Source of the DNA: Pseudobutyrivibrio sp. ACV-2
Lineage (GTDB): Bacteria > Bacillota > Clostridia > Lachnospirales > Lachnospiraceae
Assembly (NCBI RefSeq): GCF_900107545.1
Contig: NZ_FNQZ01000015.1
Coordinates: forward strand, 1 to 64,000
Length of the DNA stretch: 64,000 bases
Direction of reading: 5' to 3'
The first letter of the stretch is position 1, and each line of letters opens with the position of its first letter. Under the pieces are notes generated by a model. That model had not been told where the DNA came from. It ran no database searches and was given only the letters and a program-made list of their open reading frames with translations. Positions 1 to 8,543 of this stretch are shown piece by piece. Both the position numbers and the translations under genes were made by a program.

Positions 1-83
<83 letters not shown>

Positions 84-364
84 ATTATATAAGCAACCAA
101 AGTTGCTTGAGTTCAATTCCAGGTCAGCACAAAACTGACTTGTTTACTGTAAATGTAAGAATCAAAGATTCTTACTAGAATATGAATTCAAGAATTCATA
201 TTCGCTTAATAAAGGTTTCGTTTCTTTAAGAAACTTAAATGAATTTCAAGGATACATGTTAACTATAAATAACTTGTATTAATTCAAGGTTTGTTTCACT
301 GTTCAGTTATCAATCTTCGTTTATTTTTTGCTCTGTGTGACTTGCTGTCCCTCAGTGCTCGATT
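84..364 (-). other. rRNA leader with a series of stem-loops
   Basis: About 275 bases lie between the rRNA promoter and the 16S 5' end. They contain a run of perfect or near-perfect inverted repeats: 91-108 (7-bp arms), 123-139 (5-bp arms), 155-175 (9-bp arms, loop aaa), 178-203 (12-bp arms, loop aa) and 220-234 (7-bp arms around one central base). Such hairpins are usual in pre-rRNA leaders, where they serve processing and antitermination. No ORF is present. The processing role is inference. Confidence 0.7.
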
Positions 365-393
365 ATAATATCATCCAATCTAGCGGTTGTAAA
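365..393 (-). promoter_or_regulatory. rRNA operon promoter (sigma-A type)
   Basis: On the minus strand TTTACA (388-393) is separated by exactly 17 bases from TATTAT (365-370). The start point would be near 358, about 275 bases before the 16S gene. It is the best-matching promoter upstream of the rRNA. A second rRNA promoter further upstream is possible but I did not find a convincing one. Confidence 0.65.
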
Positions 394-669
394 GTGTTTT
401 TTCATAGTTTATTAAAGTAAATCTATTCATTTAAATGTTGGCTTTTGTGTGAATTGTGCTAATTCTTAGACCATTCGCCCAAATCGCTCTTATTGTTTAA
501 TTATACAGATATATCTGATTTTTATAAGTTGTAATACTTTTACAAAAGCATTATGTCTTACAGTTATGTTACGTTATCTCAAGTACTACCATGAAATTAG
601 TTTAATGTTTTCTTTTATTAGGAAACAATATAATATAGAAGAAAGAGAAACTATAAAGGGGTGTATTTG

Positions 670-1734
670 ATGAAGAACTTTAGTTTTGAAATTGATTTCG
701 ACGACGTGCTTGCGCCATTTTGCGGTATAGCTGTTGATATAGCGAACGAAGAAAATCCTGGGTTAAATGCTACAATTAATGACATTAAGTCATGGGGAAA
801 TGGAGAAGAGGGTTCTAAGCAATCAATCATTGCCCAGTATTATGACGATGAAAGAATACTGCGAAAACAAAAAATATCAGATGAAGCTAGAAACTTTATA
901 TATAGGTTGATGGATATTGGAGATGTATATATTAATACCGCAGTGTCTCCTAAATATGCCGGTTTACGTTATGAACAAATAGCTGATCAGCTTCCTGAAT
1001 TTCCTCTGGAAAATGTAATATTGACTTTCTCTAAGCAAACTGTAAAGGTTGATTTTCAATTAGACGATGGTGGACACAATATTTTAAAGAGTCAGGCTAA
1101 ATATCCCATACTAATGCGCCGACCATGGAATTCTCATCTTTCAGGTGTTTTGGCTGTTAATGATTATTCTGAATTCTTTTTGCTAGTTGATCAAATTATC
1201 CATGCATCAAGTAAAAAGATAAAGCCTACTGTTCCATCCGTATTGGCTTTAATTGGACCTAGTGGTTGCAATAAAAATGCAATAGCTGACAGGCTCGCCG
1301 AGGATGGATTTGCAAAGAGGATTCATTCTGTTACCACAGGTATGCCTAGCGATAATCACGACAAAGTTACAGAAAAAGAATTTTCTAGTCTAAAATTTAT
1401 ATCACATACTGTTTATGCTGGAAACAGATATGGCATTCCTAAGGATGCGATAGAAGAGGCTTTAGCATCTGGATTAAATGCTGTAATTCCTACAGATATT
1501 ACTGGAGCAATTGCCATGAAAAAAGAATATCCAGTACTTTTAATCTTCTGCAAAGCAAGTCATGAATACATGATTGATAAAATACTGGATAAAGGTCTGG
1601 ATAATGAAGCTATTAAATACCGATGGTTATCGATGGAAAAAGAACTTCTTAATAAAGAGTTATGCGACGTGATTGTAAACTCTGAACGTATCAACGATGC
1701 TGTTGAACTAATTAAGGGATTGTTTTCACAATGA
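670..1734 (+). CDS. Fusion of HAD 5'-nucleotidase-like and guanylate-kinase-like domains
   Basis: A 354-residue protein with two nucleotide-related halves. The N-terminal part begins with a HAD motif I (IDFDDVLAPF) and resembles the NT5C/deoxyribonucleotidase family. The C-terminal part starts near residue 195 with a P-loop variant (GPSGCNKNA instead of GPSGSGKST) followed by guanylate-kinase-like features (HSVTTGMPSD, YAGNRYGIPKDAIEEAL). The GMP-binding and lid residues are only partly kept, so kinase activity is doubtful. ATG at 670 is preferred because AAAGGGG lies 8-9 bases upstream; a GTG at 661 overlaps that site. Its 3' end overlaps the convergent cbiL gene by 23 bp. Role inferred as nucleotide metabolism or repair; no specific substrate can be named. 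Confidence 0.75.
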   Translation: MKNFSFEIDFDDVLAPFCGIAVDIANEENPGLNATINDIKSWGNGEEGSKQSIIAQYYDDERILRKQKISDEARNFIYRLMDIGDVYINTAVSPKYAGLRYEQIADQLPEFPLENVILTFSKQTVKVDFQLDDGGHNILKSQAKYPILMRRPWNSHLSGVLAVNDYSEFFLLVDQIIHASSKKIKPTVPSVLALIGPSGCNKNAIADRLAEDGFAKRIHSVTTGMPSDNHDKVTEKEFSSLKFISHTVYAGNRYGIPKDAIEEALASGLNAVIPTDITGAIAMKKEYPVLLIFCKASHEYMIDKILDKGLDNEAIKYRWLSMEKELLNKELCDVIVNSERINDAVELIKGLFSQ

Positions 1735-2413
1735 TTGTCATCATGTATCGACTATTATCAGGAATAGTCACTGCACTTGTAAAAATCTGTTCTGTCTCCA
1801 TACCACAATCTATAACAGCACACACGGATATTTTTCCTTGTGCTTCCATATCAATAAGTAGCTCCTTTATAGCGGCAATATTTTTGCCGCTTTTCATTAT
1901 TATTTTAGTACCTGACAGTTTTAAAATATATTCTATATTATTATTCTGTCCCGATATTATATGAATGTGCTCATCGCGCTCACTTATAAGGATTCCACAG
2001 GCAGCTGCCGTACCACAAAAAGAAGTGATACCGTTCACTATTTCCACATCAAATCCATCGGCTTTAGCCAACTTCATTATGTACCCAAAAGTTGAGTAAA
2101 TAGTCGGGTCCCCTATTGTCAAAAATCCAAGATTATATCCATCCATAATAAGTTGTTTGTAATGCTGATAGAATTCTTTATGCATTGCAAATAGTGAAGC
2201 TCCATCTCGTGTCATTTCAAAATCGAAGCTAATTATTTTTTTATATCTAAGTTCTGGCACAGAGCAAACAGCAATCTGATATGCACGGCATTTTTCTTTA
2301 TCCGCTTTAGGTAAACAGATTACGTCACATTCCTTTATGGCTTTAACCGCTTTGAGTGTAATTTGCTCTGGATCACCTGGACCTACTCCTATTCCATATA
2401 ATATACCCGTCAT
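1712..2413 (-). CDS. cbiL: Precorrin-2/cobalt-factor-II C20-methyltransferase
   Basis: A 233-residue SAM-dependent tetrapyrrole methylase of the CobI/CbiL type, which methylates C20 of precorrin-2 or its cobalt complex in cobalamin synthesis. Visible signatures: the N-terminal GIGVGPGDPEQITLKAVKAI glycine-rich loop, the GFLTIGDPTIYSTF motif, and GITSFCGTAAACGI near the middle. Length is normal for the family. AGGTGA lies a few bases upstream of the ATG. No other cobalamin gene and no obvious cobalamin riboswitch lies near it, so it is separated from the rest of its pathway. It converges on and overlaps the upstream fusion gene. Confidence 0.85.
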   Translation of the reverse strand: MTGILYGIGVGPGDPEQITLKAVKAIKECDVICLPKADKEKCRAYQIAVCSVPELRYKKIISFDFEMTRDGASLFAMHKEFYQHYKQLIMDGYNLGFLTIGDPTIYSTFGYIMKLAKADGFDVEIVNGITSFCGTAAACGILISERDEHIHIISGQNNNIEYILKLSGTKIIMKSGKNIAAIKELLIDMEAQGKISVCAVIDCGMETEQIFTSAVTIPDNSRYMMTIIVKTIP

Positions 2414-2638
2414 GATATCACCTATTGTTATTAATGTTTTTATCTCAATTAGTCTCTTTAGTGTATTTTGTTTTATCTTTCAACTATTATTTCTGCAAGT
2501 AAATATTTGACCCATATATAAGCATCTAAAAACTATTACATTTAACTTAAAGAGTGCTAAAATGTTATTAACACAATATATTGTATCATTATTTGTTTTT
2601 TGAGTATATTGCGAATGAACTTTTAAGGACCCATTATT

Positions 2639-3370
2639 ATGTTTGATACTACTAGAACAGAAGCAATAAAGGTTTCTGATAAGAAACAATACTCTGAATA
2701 TCTATTAATAGCGTTTTTAACATACATGTCGCTATACATCATTATTAACTCTGCACTTGAACAATTCTTCAAGTCAAATCCAGTCTATAAAATTGGAAAC
2801 TTTGTTGGCCTATTTCTCGCCATATGTACATTAATCCCATTGGCAAGAAAGGTTCCTACCGATTTTCTGACAGCACCACTGAAGGTAAACAAAGAAAAAA
2901 TAAAACATGCACTCGTAGTAGGCCTATCAATTTGTCTACTATTTGGCAGTTTTATGATTTTTCTAAAATATTCAATTCTACAGATTAATCCCGAATTATT
3001 AAAAAGAGCCCAACCTTTCTTTTATTTCAAGAGGTTGAAACCCGAGTTTATAACTCCTAATACAATTCTTTATCCGTTTACAGCATTCTGGCAGGAATAC
3101 TGCATCAACGTAATGGGATACGATGGTATGCGTACGCTCCTTGTAGGCAACCATCGAAAACATAAATCTGTTTCCGTGGTTGCACTATTCTTTGGAGCTA
3201 TGCACTATCTATATGGCTTTCCAATGATAGTATTTACTGCTTTATTTGTTTTATTTATGAATTTTATCTACCGCAAGACTAAAAATCTTTGGGTATGTAT
3301 GTTGGTACATTTTTTCCTGGGCCAATTGCTTTTTACTCTACAACTTCAAAAAATAGGACTTGGATTATAG
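2639..3370 (+). CDS. Membrane protein, degenerate CPBP-like
   Basis: A 243-residue integral membrane protein with about six to seven hydrophobic segments. The layout recalls CPBP (CAAX protease and bacteriocin-processing) proteins: a motif-1-like helix (FWQEYCINVMGYDGM), then FFGAMHYLYG and LVHFFLGQL as motif-2- and motif-3-like histidine helices. Motif 1, normally EExxxR, reads QE here and lacks the arginine, so protease activity is uncertain. AAGGA lies about 10 bases before the ATG. It stands alone between cbiL and a receptor pseudogene. A family assignment other than CPBP is possible. Confidence 0.6.
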   Translation: MFDTTRTEAIKVSDKKQYSEYLLIAFLTYMSLYIIINSALEQFFKSNPVYKIGNFVGLFLAICTLIPLARKVPTDFLTAPLKVNKEKIKHALVVGLSICLLFGSFMIFLKYSILQINPELLKRAQPFFYFKRLKPEFITPNTILYPFTAFWQEYCINVMGYDGMRTLLVGNHRKHKSVSVVALFFGAMHYLYGFPMIVFTALFVLFMNFIYRKTKNLWVCMLVHFFLGQLLFTLQLQKIGLGL

Positions 3371-3373
3371 TAA

Positions 3374-4110
3374 TTATTCAAAGAATGCCATCTCTTCGTT
3401 AAGCTTTTCGGCAATCTCTTTCAAATAACTGCGGAATCTGCCAAACTAGATACAGTGGCTGACAATTCTTGAACTGAAGCTCCTGTAGTCTCTGATGAGG
3501 CAGCATTCTCTTGAGAGATTGCTGATAGCGATGACATAGCGTCTGAAACAACATCGTTAGATTTTACACATGTGTTTGCGCCTCCAGCAATCATTTTAAC
3601 AACACTTACAGTCTCATAAATATCTGATAACATTCCATTAACTGAAGAAAGAGTTTGTCCCAATGCTTCCTGCTGCTCTATATTACCTTGTTTTACAAGT
3701 TCAGCTGCAGATACTGCCTGCCTAGCATCCTGCAGCAATACCAGAGATGCCCTCTACTCCTTCATTAACATCTGAAACTGCTTTCTGTGTAGCTGATATA
3801 GTTCTGGCAATATCTTCTATCTTTCCTGTCATCTCACTGCTAGATGATTGTAGATTCAACAACGAGTTGCTTGACGACTCTAACGCAATCTTCATTCTAC
3901 CTGCGATATTTTCTACTTCTTCAGTAGAATTCTGTACGCCGCCAACTGCATCTGTTATTCTTCACTGAATTTGAATTACGAACTATTTCACCGAACTCAT
4001 CTTTACGTACATCATAACCTTCGATTCTTCTAATCCTTCCATCAGCAAGAAGTGAAAGAGATTCGTTTACTGCAAGAATTGGCTTTGTGAAACCATTTGC
4101 TAACAGTCTC
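3374..4110 (-). pseudogene. Methyl-accepting chemotaxis protein remnant
   Basis: Three reading frames together encode pieces of a chemoreceptor. Starting near 4080 there is a HAMP-like stretch (FTKPILAVNESLSLLADGRI, then KDEFGEIVRNSN). After a frameshift near 3965 comes GRMKIALESSSNSL and related coiled coil. After another near 3735 comes a 105-codon piece ending in AISQENAASSETTGASVQEL. A last shift near 3430 yields the receptor terminus LKEIAEKLNEEMAFFE with a TAA at 3374. The highly conserved signalling tip (EIGALAxxS region) is missing, as are the sensor domain and membrane segments. The gene is therefore dead: several frameshifts plus a large internal deletion. The upstream limit is approximate. 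An intact receptor gene lies at 13903-15924. Confidence 0.85.
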
Positions 4111-4246
4111 TATATAGTTGAAAGATGTATCAATTAGTTGATGTAAGCAAAATCTTGCATTGTATAATTGGAGAATACTACATAAATTTATTTTTTCTGT
4201 GCATAAAATGTGAAAATAGTTTATTTATCAAAAATCAAATAAAATA

Positions 4247-4283
4247 GAGGCGCAAATTGATTTTTAGAATCAATTTGCGCCTC
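4247..4283 (-). terminator. Hairpin terminator after rep
   Basis: A perfect 16-bp inverted repeat (GAGGCGCAAATTGATT and its complement, 4-5 base loop). Read on the minus strand it is followed by a T-rich run (TATTTTATTTGATTTTT). It lies about 95 bases downstream of the rep stop codon and probably ends its transcript. Confidence 0.75.
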
Positions 4284-4376
4284 ATTACGTATAAACTTGC
4301 ATCATATTTCTCATTATGCAAGTTATAAATCATTTGAACGTATATTTTGTTATCTAATAAATATATTCTCTCTATT

Positions 4377-5807
4377 CTAACGATTAAGCATTATTTTTTC
4401 AATTTCACTTAAATCATCATCTCTTTGTGAAAAATTATTGAATGAATTTGAGCTTTTTTTCGTAACTGCAACAGTAATTTTTCCACTTGTGCCATTTTCT
4501 ATCATGGCACATAAATAGGCCAGTCTGTCTTCTACATCATTTAATTCTTGATTGTCTAATCTAGTTTTGAATGCAGAAATAATCTGCATCATAAATGCTG
4601 CATCTCTATTATTTCTTTTTGCACATTTGTATATGTTTGATATCTCAGTTGATTCAAACACAACACCTGACATATCAAGAAGCATTTTTATCTGATCTTC
4701 AAAAGGATCTACATCAATAATCTTTACTTCTTCTGGCTTTGCATCAATATAATTCTTCTTTGTTATGAGGAATCTATAACCAGCGACAGATCCATTAGCT
4801 TTTAAAGGAGAATAGTCAAAAGTAAAATCACATTCTTGAACATTATTTATACTTACTTTTGCAGGCTCTAACACTCTTCGTTCCATGTCCGTTTTGCCGT
4901 ATGATTGAGGAATGGAAAACTGATGCTTTAACTCCTCCATGGACATTTCAAAAATACCTGGTTTAGCGCCTTTATATGTTTTGAAGTCTTTTTTATTTTC
5001 TAAAAACCAATATAAAGCAATAGTATATTTGCCTCTAAGCTGAGTTGTAACTTCAAGAGCTCCGTACGCACCATGAACTATCTGGGAACATAACGCTAAA
5101 TCCTTAAAAAAATCTGAAGGAACAAACTCAATGAAGGCATTTTCGTCTTTAGTCGCATTATGATATCTAAGAACATTGAACCAAGGAACTTCAATATCAT
5201 CTTTACCGTCTGGACCAAGTTCATCAAATACTAAGTGTCTATCCTTTAGCTTCTTTGTACCACTTCTAAAAGTCCTGTAAAGAGTTTGAACATTGTCGTA
5301 CTTTGAAAACTTTACAAAATCTGTAGGTGCAATTCTGTATGATTTGTTCTCAGGAAATGATGACATTGTGCCGAGTATAGCATCAAAAACTACATTTTCT
5401 TCGGCAGAAAACTCCATTTTACAATGCATAATTAACGCATCTGTCCTATATGCAATATTTACGCCACCTTTTTTAAGTGGATGCTTGTTATCTTGCAAAG
5501 CAAGAAGCTTAAGCAGCGTTAAATGTGAGTTCTCATTGAAGGTTTCTATGAAATTATCAATGGAAATTGCTTGTTTTATAAAAGCTTTAATTTGAGCTTC
5601 ATCTTCACCAGGAATTGATAGTCCTGTTTCATCAACTTCAGCTGGTTTAATTTCGTCTATCTCAACTATTGATCCAGATGCACTTAGAGATGTTTGTCCA
5701 TTAATCTGTCCTATTGAACTAGCTAATGGTTGTTCATCTATAAAAGACTGGGTTTTCGTATCGAATAAACGATAGTTGCCATTTTCATCTAGTTTTCTGA
5801 TTGCCAT
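4377..5807 (-). CDS. Rep_3-family (RepB-like) replication initiator
   Basis: A 476-residue protein of the Rep_3 superfamily of iteron-binding plasmid initiators, which carry two winged-helix domains. The N-terminal ~75 residues are a variable acidic leader. Family features are clear in the second winged helix: RGKYTIALYWFLENKKDF, then MSMEELKHQFSIPQ, YGKTDMERRVLEPAKVSINN and GYRFLITKK. A further 110-residue C-terminal extension is unlike short plasmid Reps. ATG at 5807 is chosen because AGGGAG lies 6 bases upstream; a longer TTG start has no site. The start is preceded by an iteron copy (TTGTCTTA at 5821-5828), which suggests autoregulation. It lies next to the iteron array and upstream of the partition operon, as in plasmid or chromid origins. 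Confidence 0.88.
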   Translation of the reverse strand: MAIRKLDENGNYRLFDTKTQSFIDEQPLASSIGQINGQTSLSASGSIVEIDEIKPAEVDETGLSIPGEDEAQIKAFIKQAISIDNFIETFNENSHLTLLKLLALQDNKHPLKKGGVNIAYRTDALIMHCKMEFSAEENVVFDAILGTMSSFPENKSYRIAPTDFVKFSKYDNVQTLYRTFRSGTKKLKDRHLVFDELGPDGKDDIEVPWFNVLRYHNATKDENAFIEFVPSDFFKDLALCSQIVHGAYGALEVTTQLRGKYTIALYWFLENKKDFKTYKGAKPGIFEMSMEELKHQFSIPQSYGKTDMERRVLEPAKVSINNVQECDFTFDYSPLKANGSVAGYRFLITKKNYIDAKPEEVKIIDVDPFEDQIKMLLDMSGVVFESTEISNIYKCAKRNNRDAAFMMQIISAFKTRLDNQELNDVEDRLAYLCAMIENGTSGKITVAVTKKSSNSFNNFSQRDDDLSEIEKIMLNR

Positions 5808-5820
5808 ATTATTCTCCCTG

Positions 5821-6650
5821 TAAGACAAGACATTTTTGTGCCTTGCCTTGAATTATACCTTATTTAATGTTAATCATCAAATTAAAATATGACTTCTTTT
5901 AGACTATTTGAATAAAATGAAAGATGAAATTCATTTTTTTAATCAATATTTCCATAAGACAATATAGTTCTCCATCACCTATTTTCAAGTTCTTTTGAAT
6001 GCTTCAGAATATAGAAGAATTTAGTGTCTAATTTGTCTTAATAAGACAGTTACGTTCGTTGTCTTGCTATGTGTCTAATTTGTCTTTCAATGTGTCCATT
6101 CTGTCTTATGATGCTTTTTACAGCAAAAAAATGCTTAAAAATAAGGGTTTTTTTCAGTTGTATAAGACATGAATCTGTTTTGTCTTATAATGTGTCCATT
6201 TTGTCCTACCATATTCCTTATAAATCCAAGCTGTCTTATAATAGTGTCCGTTTTGTCTTATGCTAAATCCATTTTGTCTTGCTTACTCCCGCCAAAAAGG
6301 GCTAAAAACTGGACTTTTTACTAGTTATTGTATGTTAAATCCGTTTTGTCTTATATACGATTTACTTATAATCAATAAGACAAACATATTTGTTGTCTTA
6401 TTTTGGCTTTATAGGCTATTTATTCCTAATATTCAGGTGTCTAATCTGTCTTGTTTTAGATATAATGCCTTTAATTTTCGCTGTTTTATGTAGTGTCGAT
6501 TTTGTCTTATGAGAATTGTTATATAATCCGATTTGCCTTGTTTTGTGTCGAAACTGTCTTATTCTGTGTCAGGAATGTCGTTAATAAAATCGAAATTGTC
6601 TTGATTGAAATCAGAACTGTCTTATTTTGTTGTCATAAATGTCTTGAGTA
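5821..6650 (+). repeat. Iteron array, candidate replication origin
   Basis: About 830 bp without genes, filled with a short repeated word. TGTCTTA or TGTCTTG occurs 15 times on the plus strand (for example near 6034, 6108, 6180, 6231, 6253, 6346, 6393, 6502, 6554, 6618), plus about five inverted copies (near 5821, 5956, 6042, 6161, 6376). The fuller unit is TGTCNNTTTTGTCTTAT, in which a TGTC half precedes TTTGTCTTAT. Spacing is irregular. Two AT-rich inserts (from 6122 and from 6290) are similar to each other, so a composite block seems duplicated. Position beside a Rep_3 gene makes this the likely initiator-binding origin. Confidence 0.85.
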
Positions 6651-6653
6651 ATA

Positions 6654-6690
6654 TGAAAAAACCCCCAGAAAATCAACATTTCTAAGGGTT
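6654..6690 (-). terminator. Terminator of the parA operon
   Basis: Arms 6660-6671 and 6679-6690 form a 12-bp stem with two G-T pairs and a 7-base loop. On the minus strand it is followed by TTTTTT. It lies 60 bases past the stop of the last partition gene, between that operon and the iterons. Confidence 0.8.
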
Positions 6691-6750
6691 CTCTTATACA
6701 TACTATACATATAATAATTATACTTTTTATATACTCTTTCCAAGAAAGAA

Positions 6751-7653
6751 TTATAAATCCCATGCTGGACTAGGATCAGACAATCTTGCTTTATGTACAC
6801 ACATGGCAACAAATGCTGAACGTTTCATACCTACATTTGCAGCGGCTTGTTTGAGGTCAATAAGAAAATCTTCTTTTAAGGCAAATCTGTCATTTACCGG
6901 ATTTTTAAGTCCTGTTTTTGTGTTTTGATAGGTTTGCTCTGTATAGTCGAATTTGTCTGCTTTAACTATTTCGATTGTTTCTAGCAGTAGTTCAGCTAAA
7001 AAGTCTTGGTATGTCATACCCAAGCGATTTGCTTTTATTTTGATGTAGGATATATCATTTTTATCACAAAATGCGAAAGTAGTATTTTTTCTTGTTCCTG
7101 TGTAATCTGAAAGTTTTGCTGACGAGTTTTTATAATTACGCTCATTAGATGTTTCTATACTTTGAACTGGTTCCGATTCTGTCTCAGTTTTTATCTCAAA
7201 TTCATTTTGTGTTGGAGCTGGAATAGGAGTTTCAATTTCAGTTGAAACATCAGTCAACATTGTAGCTTCTGGTTCGGAAACAATTTCTTCTTCAGACACT
7301 TCTGTTGGTGTTTCAATTTTAACTGGAACTTCTTTAACAGAATCTTCTATAACAGGTTCTTCTTTTAATTGTTTTTCTGTAATTGATACGTTTTTAATTG
7401 GTTCTTCAGTAAGATTTTTCTTTGCTGGAAATTCAATTGGTTCAGTTTCAGGCTCTGGAGCTGGTTCTTTCGTTATTACAATTTCAGGTGATTTTTCAGC
7501 TACCTCGATTGGTGCTGGGGTCTTTGGTGGCTCGATTTCAGAGTTATTTTTGTGAAATGTATCGCGAGCTCTTGTATTTGTTTTCTTAGGTGCAGCAAAT
7601 GGGAGATTTCCACTGTTTATTGCATATGAATTTCCTTGTCTTCCTATGGCCAT
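6751..7653 (-). CDS. Partition-type DNA-binding protein with tandem ribbon-helix-helix modules
   Basis: A 300-residue protein directly behind parA, in the position of parB. It has no ParB nuclease/HTH domain. Residues about 40-175 are a disordered Glu/Pro/Val/Thr-rich linker (many EEP, PAPEPETEP-like runs). The C-terminal part has two segments with the strand-helix-helix layout of ribbon-helix-helix proteins: about 191-227 (TTFAFCDKND then NRLGMTYQDFLAELLLETI) and about 256-291 (RFALKEDFLIDLKQAAANVG then MKRSAFVAMCVHKARL). It starts one base after the parA stop, with GGGAG inside the parA end, so the two are translated together. I infer a centromere-binding partner of ParA analogous to ParG/ParR/omega; the exact family is not recognised. 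Confidence 0.7.
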   Translation of the reverse strand: MAIGRQGNSYAINSGNLPFAAPKKTNTRARDTFHKNNSEIEPPKTPAPIEVAEKSPEIVITKEPAPEPETEPIEFPAKKNLTEEPIKNVSITEKQLKEEPVIEDSVKEVPVKIETPTEVSEEEIVSEPEATMLTDVSTEIETPIPAPTQNEFEIKTETESEPVQSIETSNERNYKNSSAKLSDYTGTRKNTTFAFCDKNDISYIKIKANRLGMTYQDFLAELLLETIEIVKADKFDYTEQTYQNTKTGLKNPVNDRFALKEDFLIDLKQAAANVGMKRSAFVAMCVHKARLSDPSPAWDL

Positions 7654-7654
7654 T

Positions 7655-8473
7655 TTATGCTCCCTTCTTTGCTTCTTCAGAGGTTATAAACTCGTCTATA
7701 AGCTGTTTATAGTCTAATGATGAATTGCAGTATGGTTTATATTTTACTGCTGGCATTTGCTCTCCAATGGCGTCAGAACCGTCTTTACAGCCTCTAATGA
7801 ACTGGAAGTATAATTTAGTACCTAATTCTGCTGCGATGGCTTGAGCGTTGATATAATCGTTTTTACAGCTATTATTCATTTTAAAGTCTGTAAAAACTAA
7901 ACCATTAATGACCAAATTTTGGTTTAAAGAAGGTTCAACAACCTCACCTGCTTCATTTCTTACTGGATTTTTAACTGATTCTATAAGACTTATTGTTGCT
8001 TTTAATCCTTCTGTTGCATATTGATCACCTCTTGTAGGGATAATCACTTCATCAACTGCTGAAAGTACAGATTTGTTGATGTAATTTGTCAAATCTGGTG
8101 GACAATCACATAAGATATAGTCATAACCTTCAATTTTTTCCAAAACTCTTTCTTTGAAGGACTTTATATTTATTGTGCCTGAAAGAATGGCTGGGGTTAC
8201 ATCTGATAGAAAGCTGTCTCCTGGTATAATATCGCCCCATTCAGCTTGTTGGATACATTCCATAGGGCTTATTGGTCTACGTGGAACCCAGCAATCGTAG
8301 AGAGTTGCAATGCCTTCTGGGTTGATTCTAAAAGTATCTGTTGCGTTAGCTTGAACATCGCAGTCAATTATTAATGTTTTATAGCCTTTTTCGTTTAAAA
8401 GAGCAGCCATATTGATGGTTAATGATGTTTTCCATTGACCACCTTTTCCTATACAAATAGCAATACTTTTCAT
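7655..8473 (-). CDS. parA: ParA-family partition ATPase
   Basis: A 272-residue ParA/Soj-type ATPase that would move the replicon on the nucleoid. The deviant Walker A motif is at residues 10-17 (KGGQWKTS), with the usual KGGVGKT glycine replaced by tryptophan. Later motifs are normal: LIIDCDVQANAT (switch I region), YDYILCDCPPDLTNYINKS (Walker B) and VDEVIIPTRGDQYATEGL. There is no N-terminal HTH, as in type Ib ParA proteins, which rely on the partner for repression. First gene of a two-gene operon with the RHH protein. A palindrome 58 bases upstream may be its operator. Confidence 0.92.
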   Translation of the reverse strand: MKSIAICIGKGGQWKTSLTINMAALLNEKGYKTLIIDCDVQANATDTFRINPEGIATLYDCWVPRRPISPMECIQQAEWGDIIPGDSFLSDVTPAILSGTINIKSFKERVLEKIEGYDYILCDCPPDLTNYINKSVLSAVDEVIIPTRGDQYATEGLKATISLIESVKNPVRNEAGEVVEPSLNQNLVINGLVFTDFKMNNSCKNDYINAQAIAAELGTKLYFQFIRGCKDGSDAIGEQMPAVKYKPYCNSSLDYKQLIDEFITSEEAKKGA

Positions 8474-8530
8474 TTGATCTCCTTATCATTTTATTAATTT
8501 AAAATTTATGTTCAATTTTTAAGCATGATT

Positions 8531-8543
8531 CACATTATATGTG
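8531..8543. promoter_or_regulatory. Palindrome upstream of parA, candidate operator
   Basis: CACATTATATGTG is a perfect 13-bp palindrome 58-70 bases upstream of the parA start codon. Ribbon-helix-helix partners of type Ib ParA proteins usually repress their own operon at such sites. This is inference from position. Confidence 0.4.

Noticed and set aside
1731-1964. 77-codon plus-strand ORF
   Set aside because: Antisense of cbiL, which has full family signatures on the other strand.
5821-6650. Possible CRISPR array because of many short repeats
   Set aside because: Repeats are 7-17 bases, irregularly spaced, in both orientations, and next to a Rep_3 gene; no cas genes. Iterons explain them.
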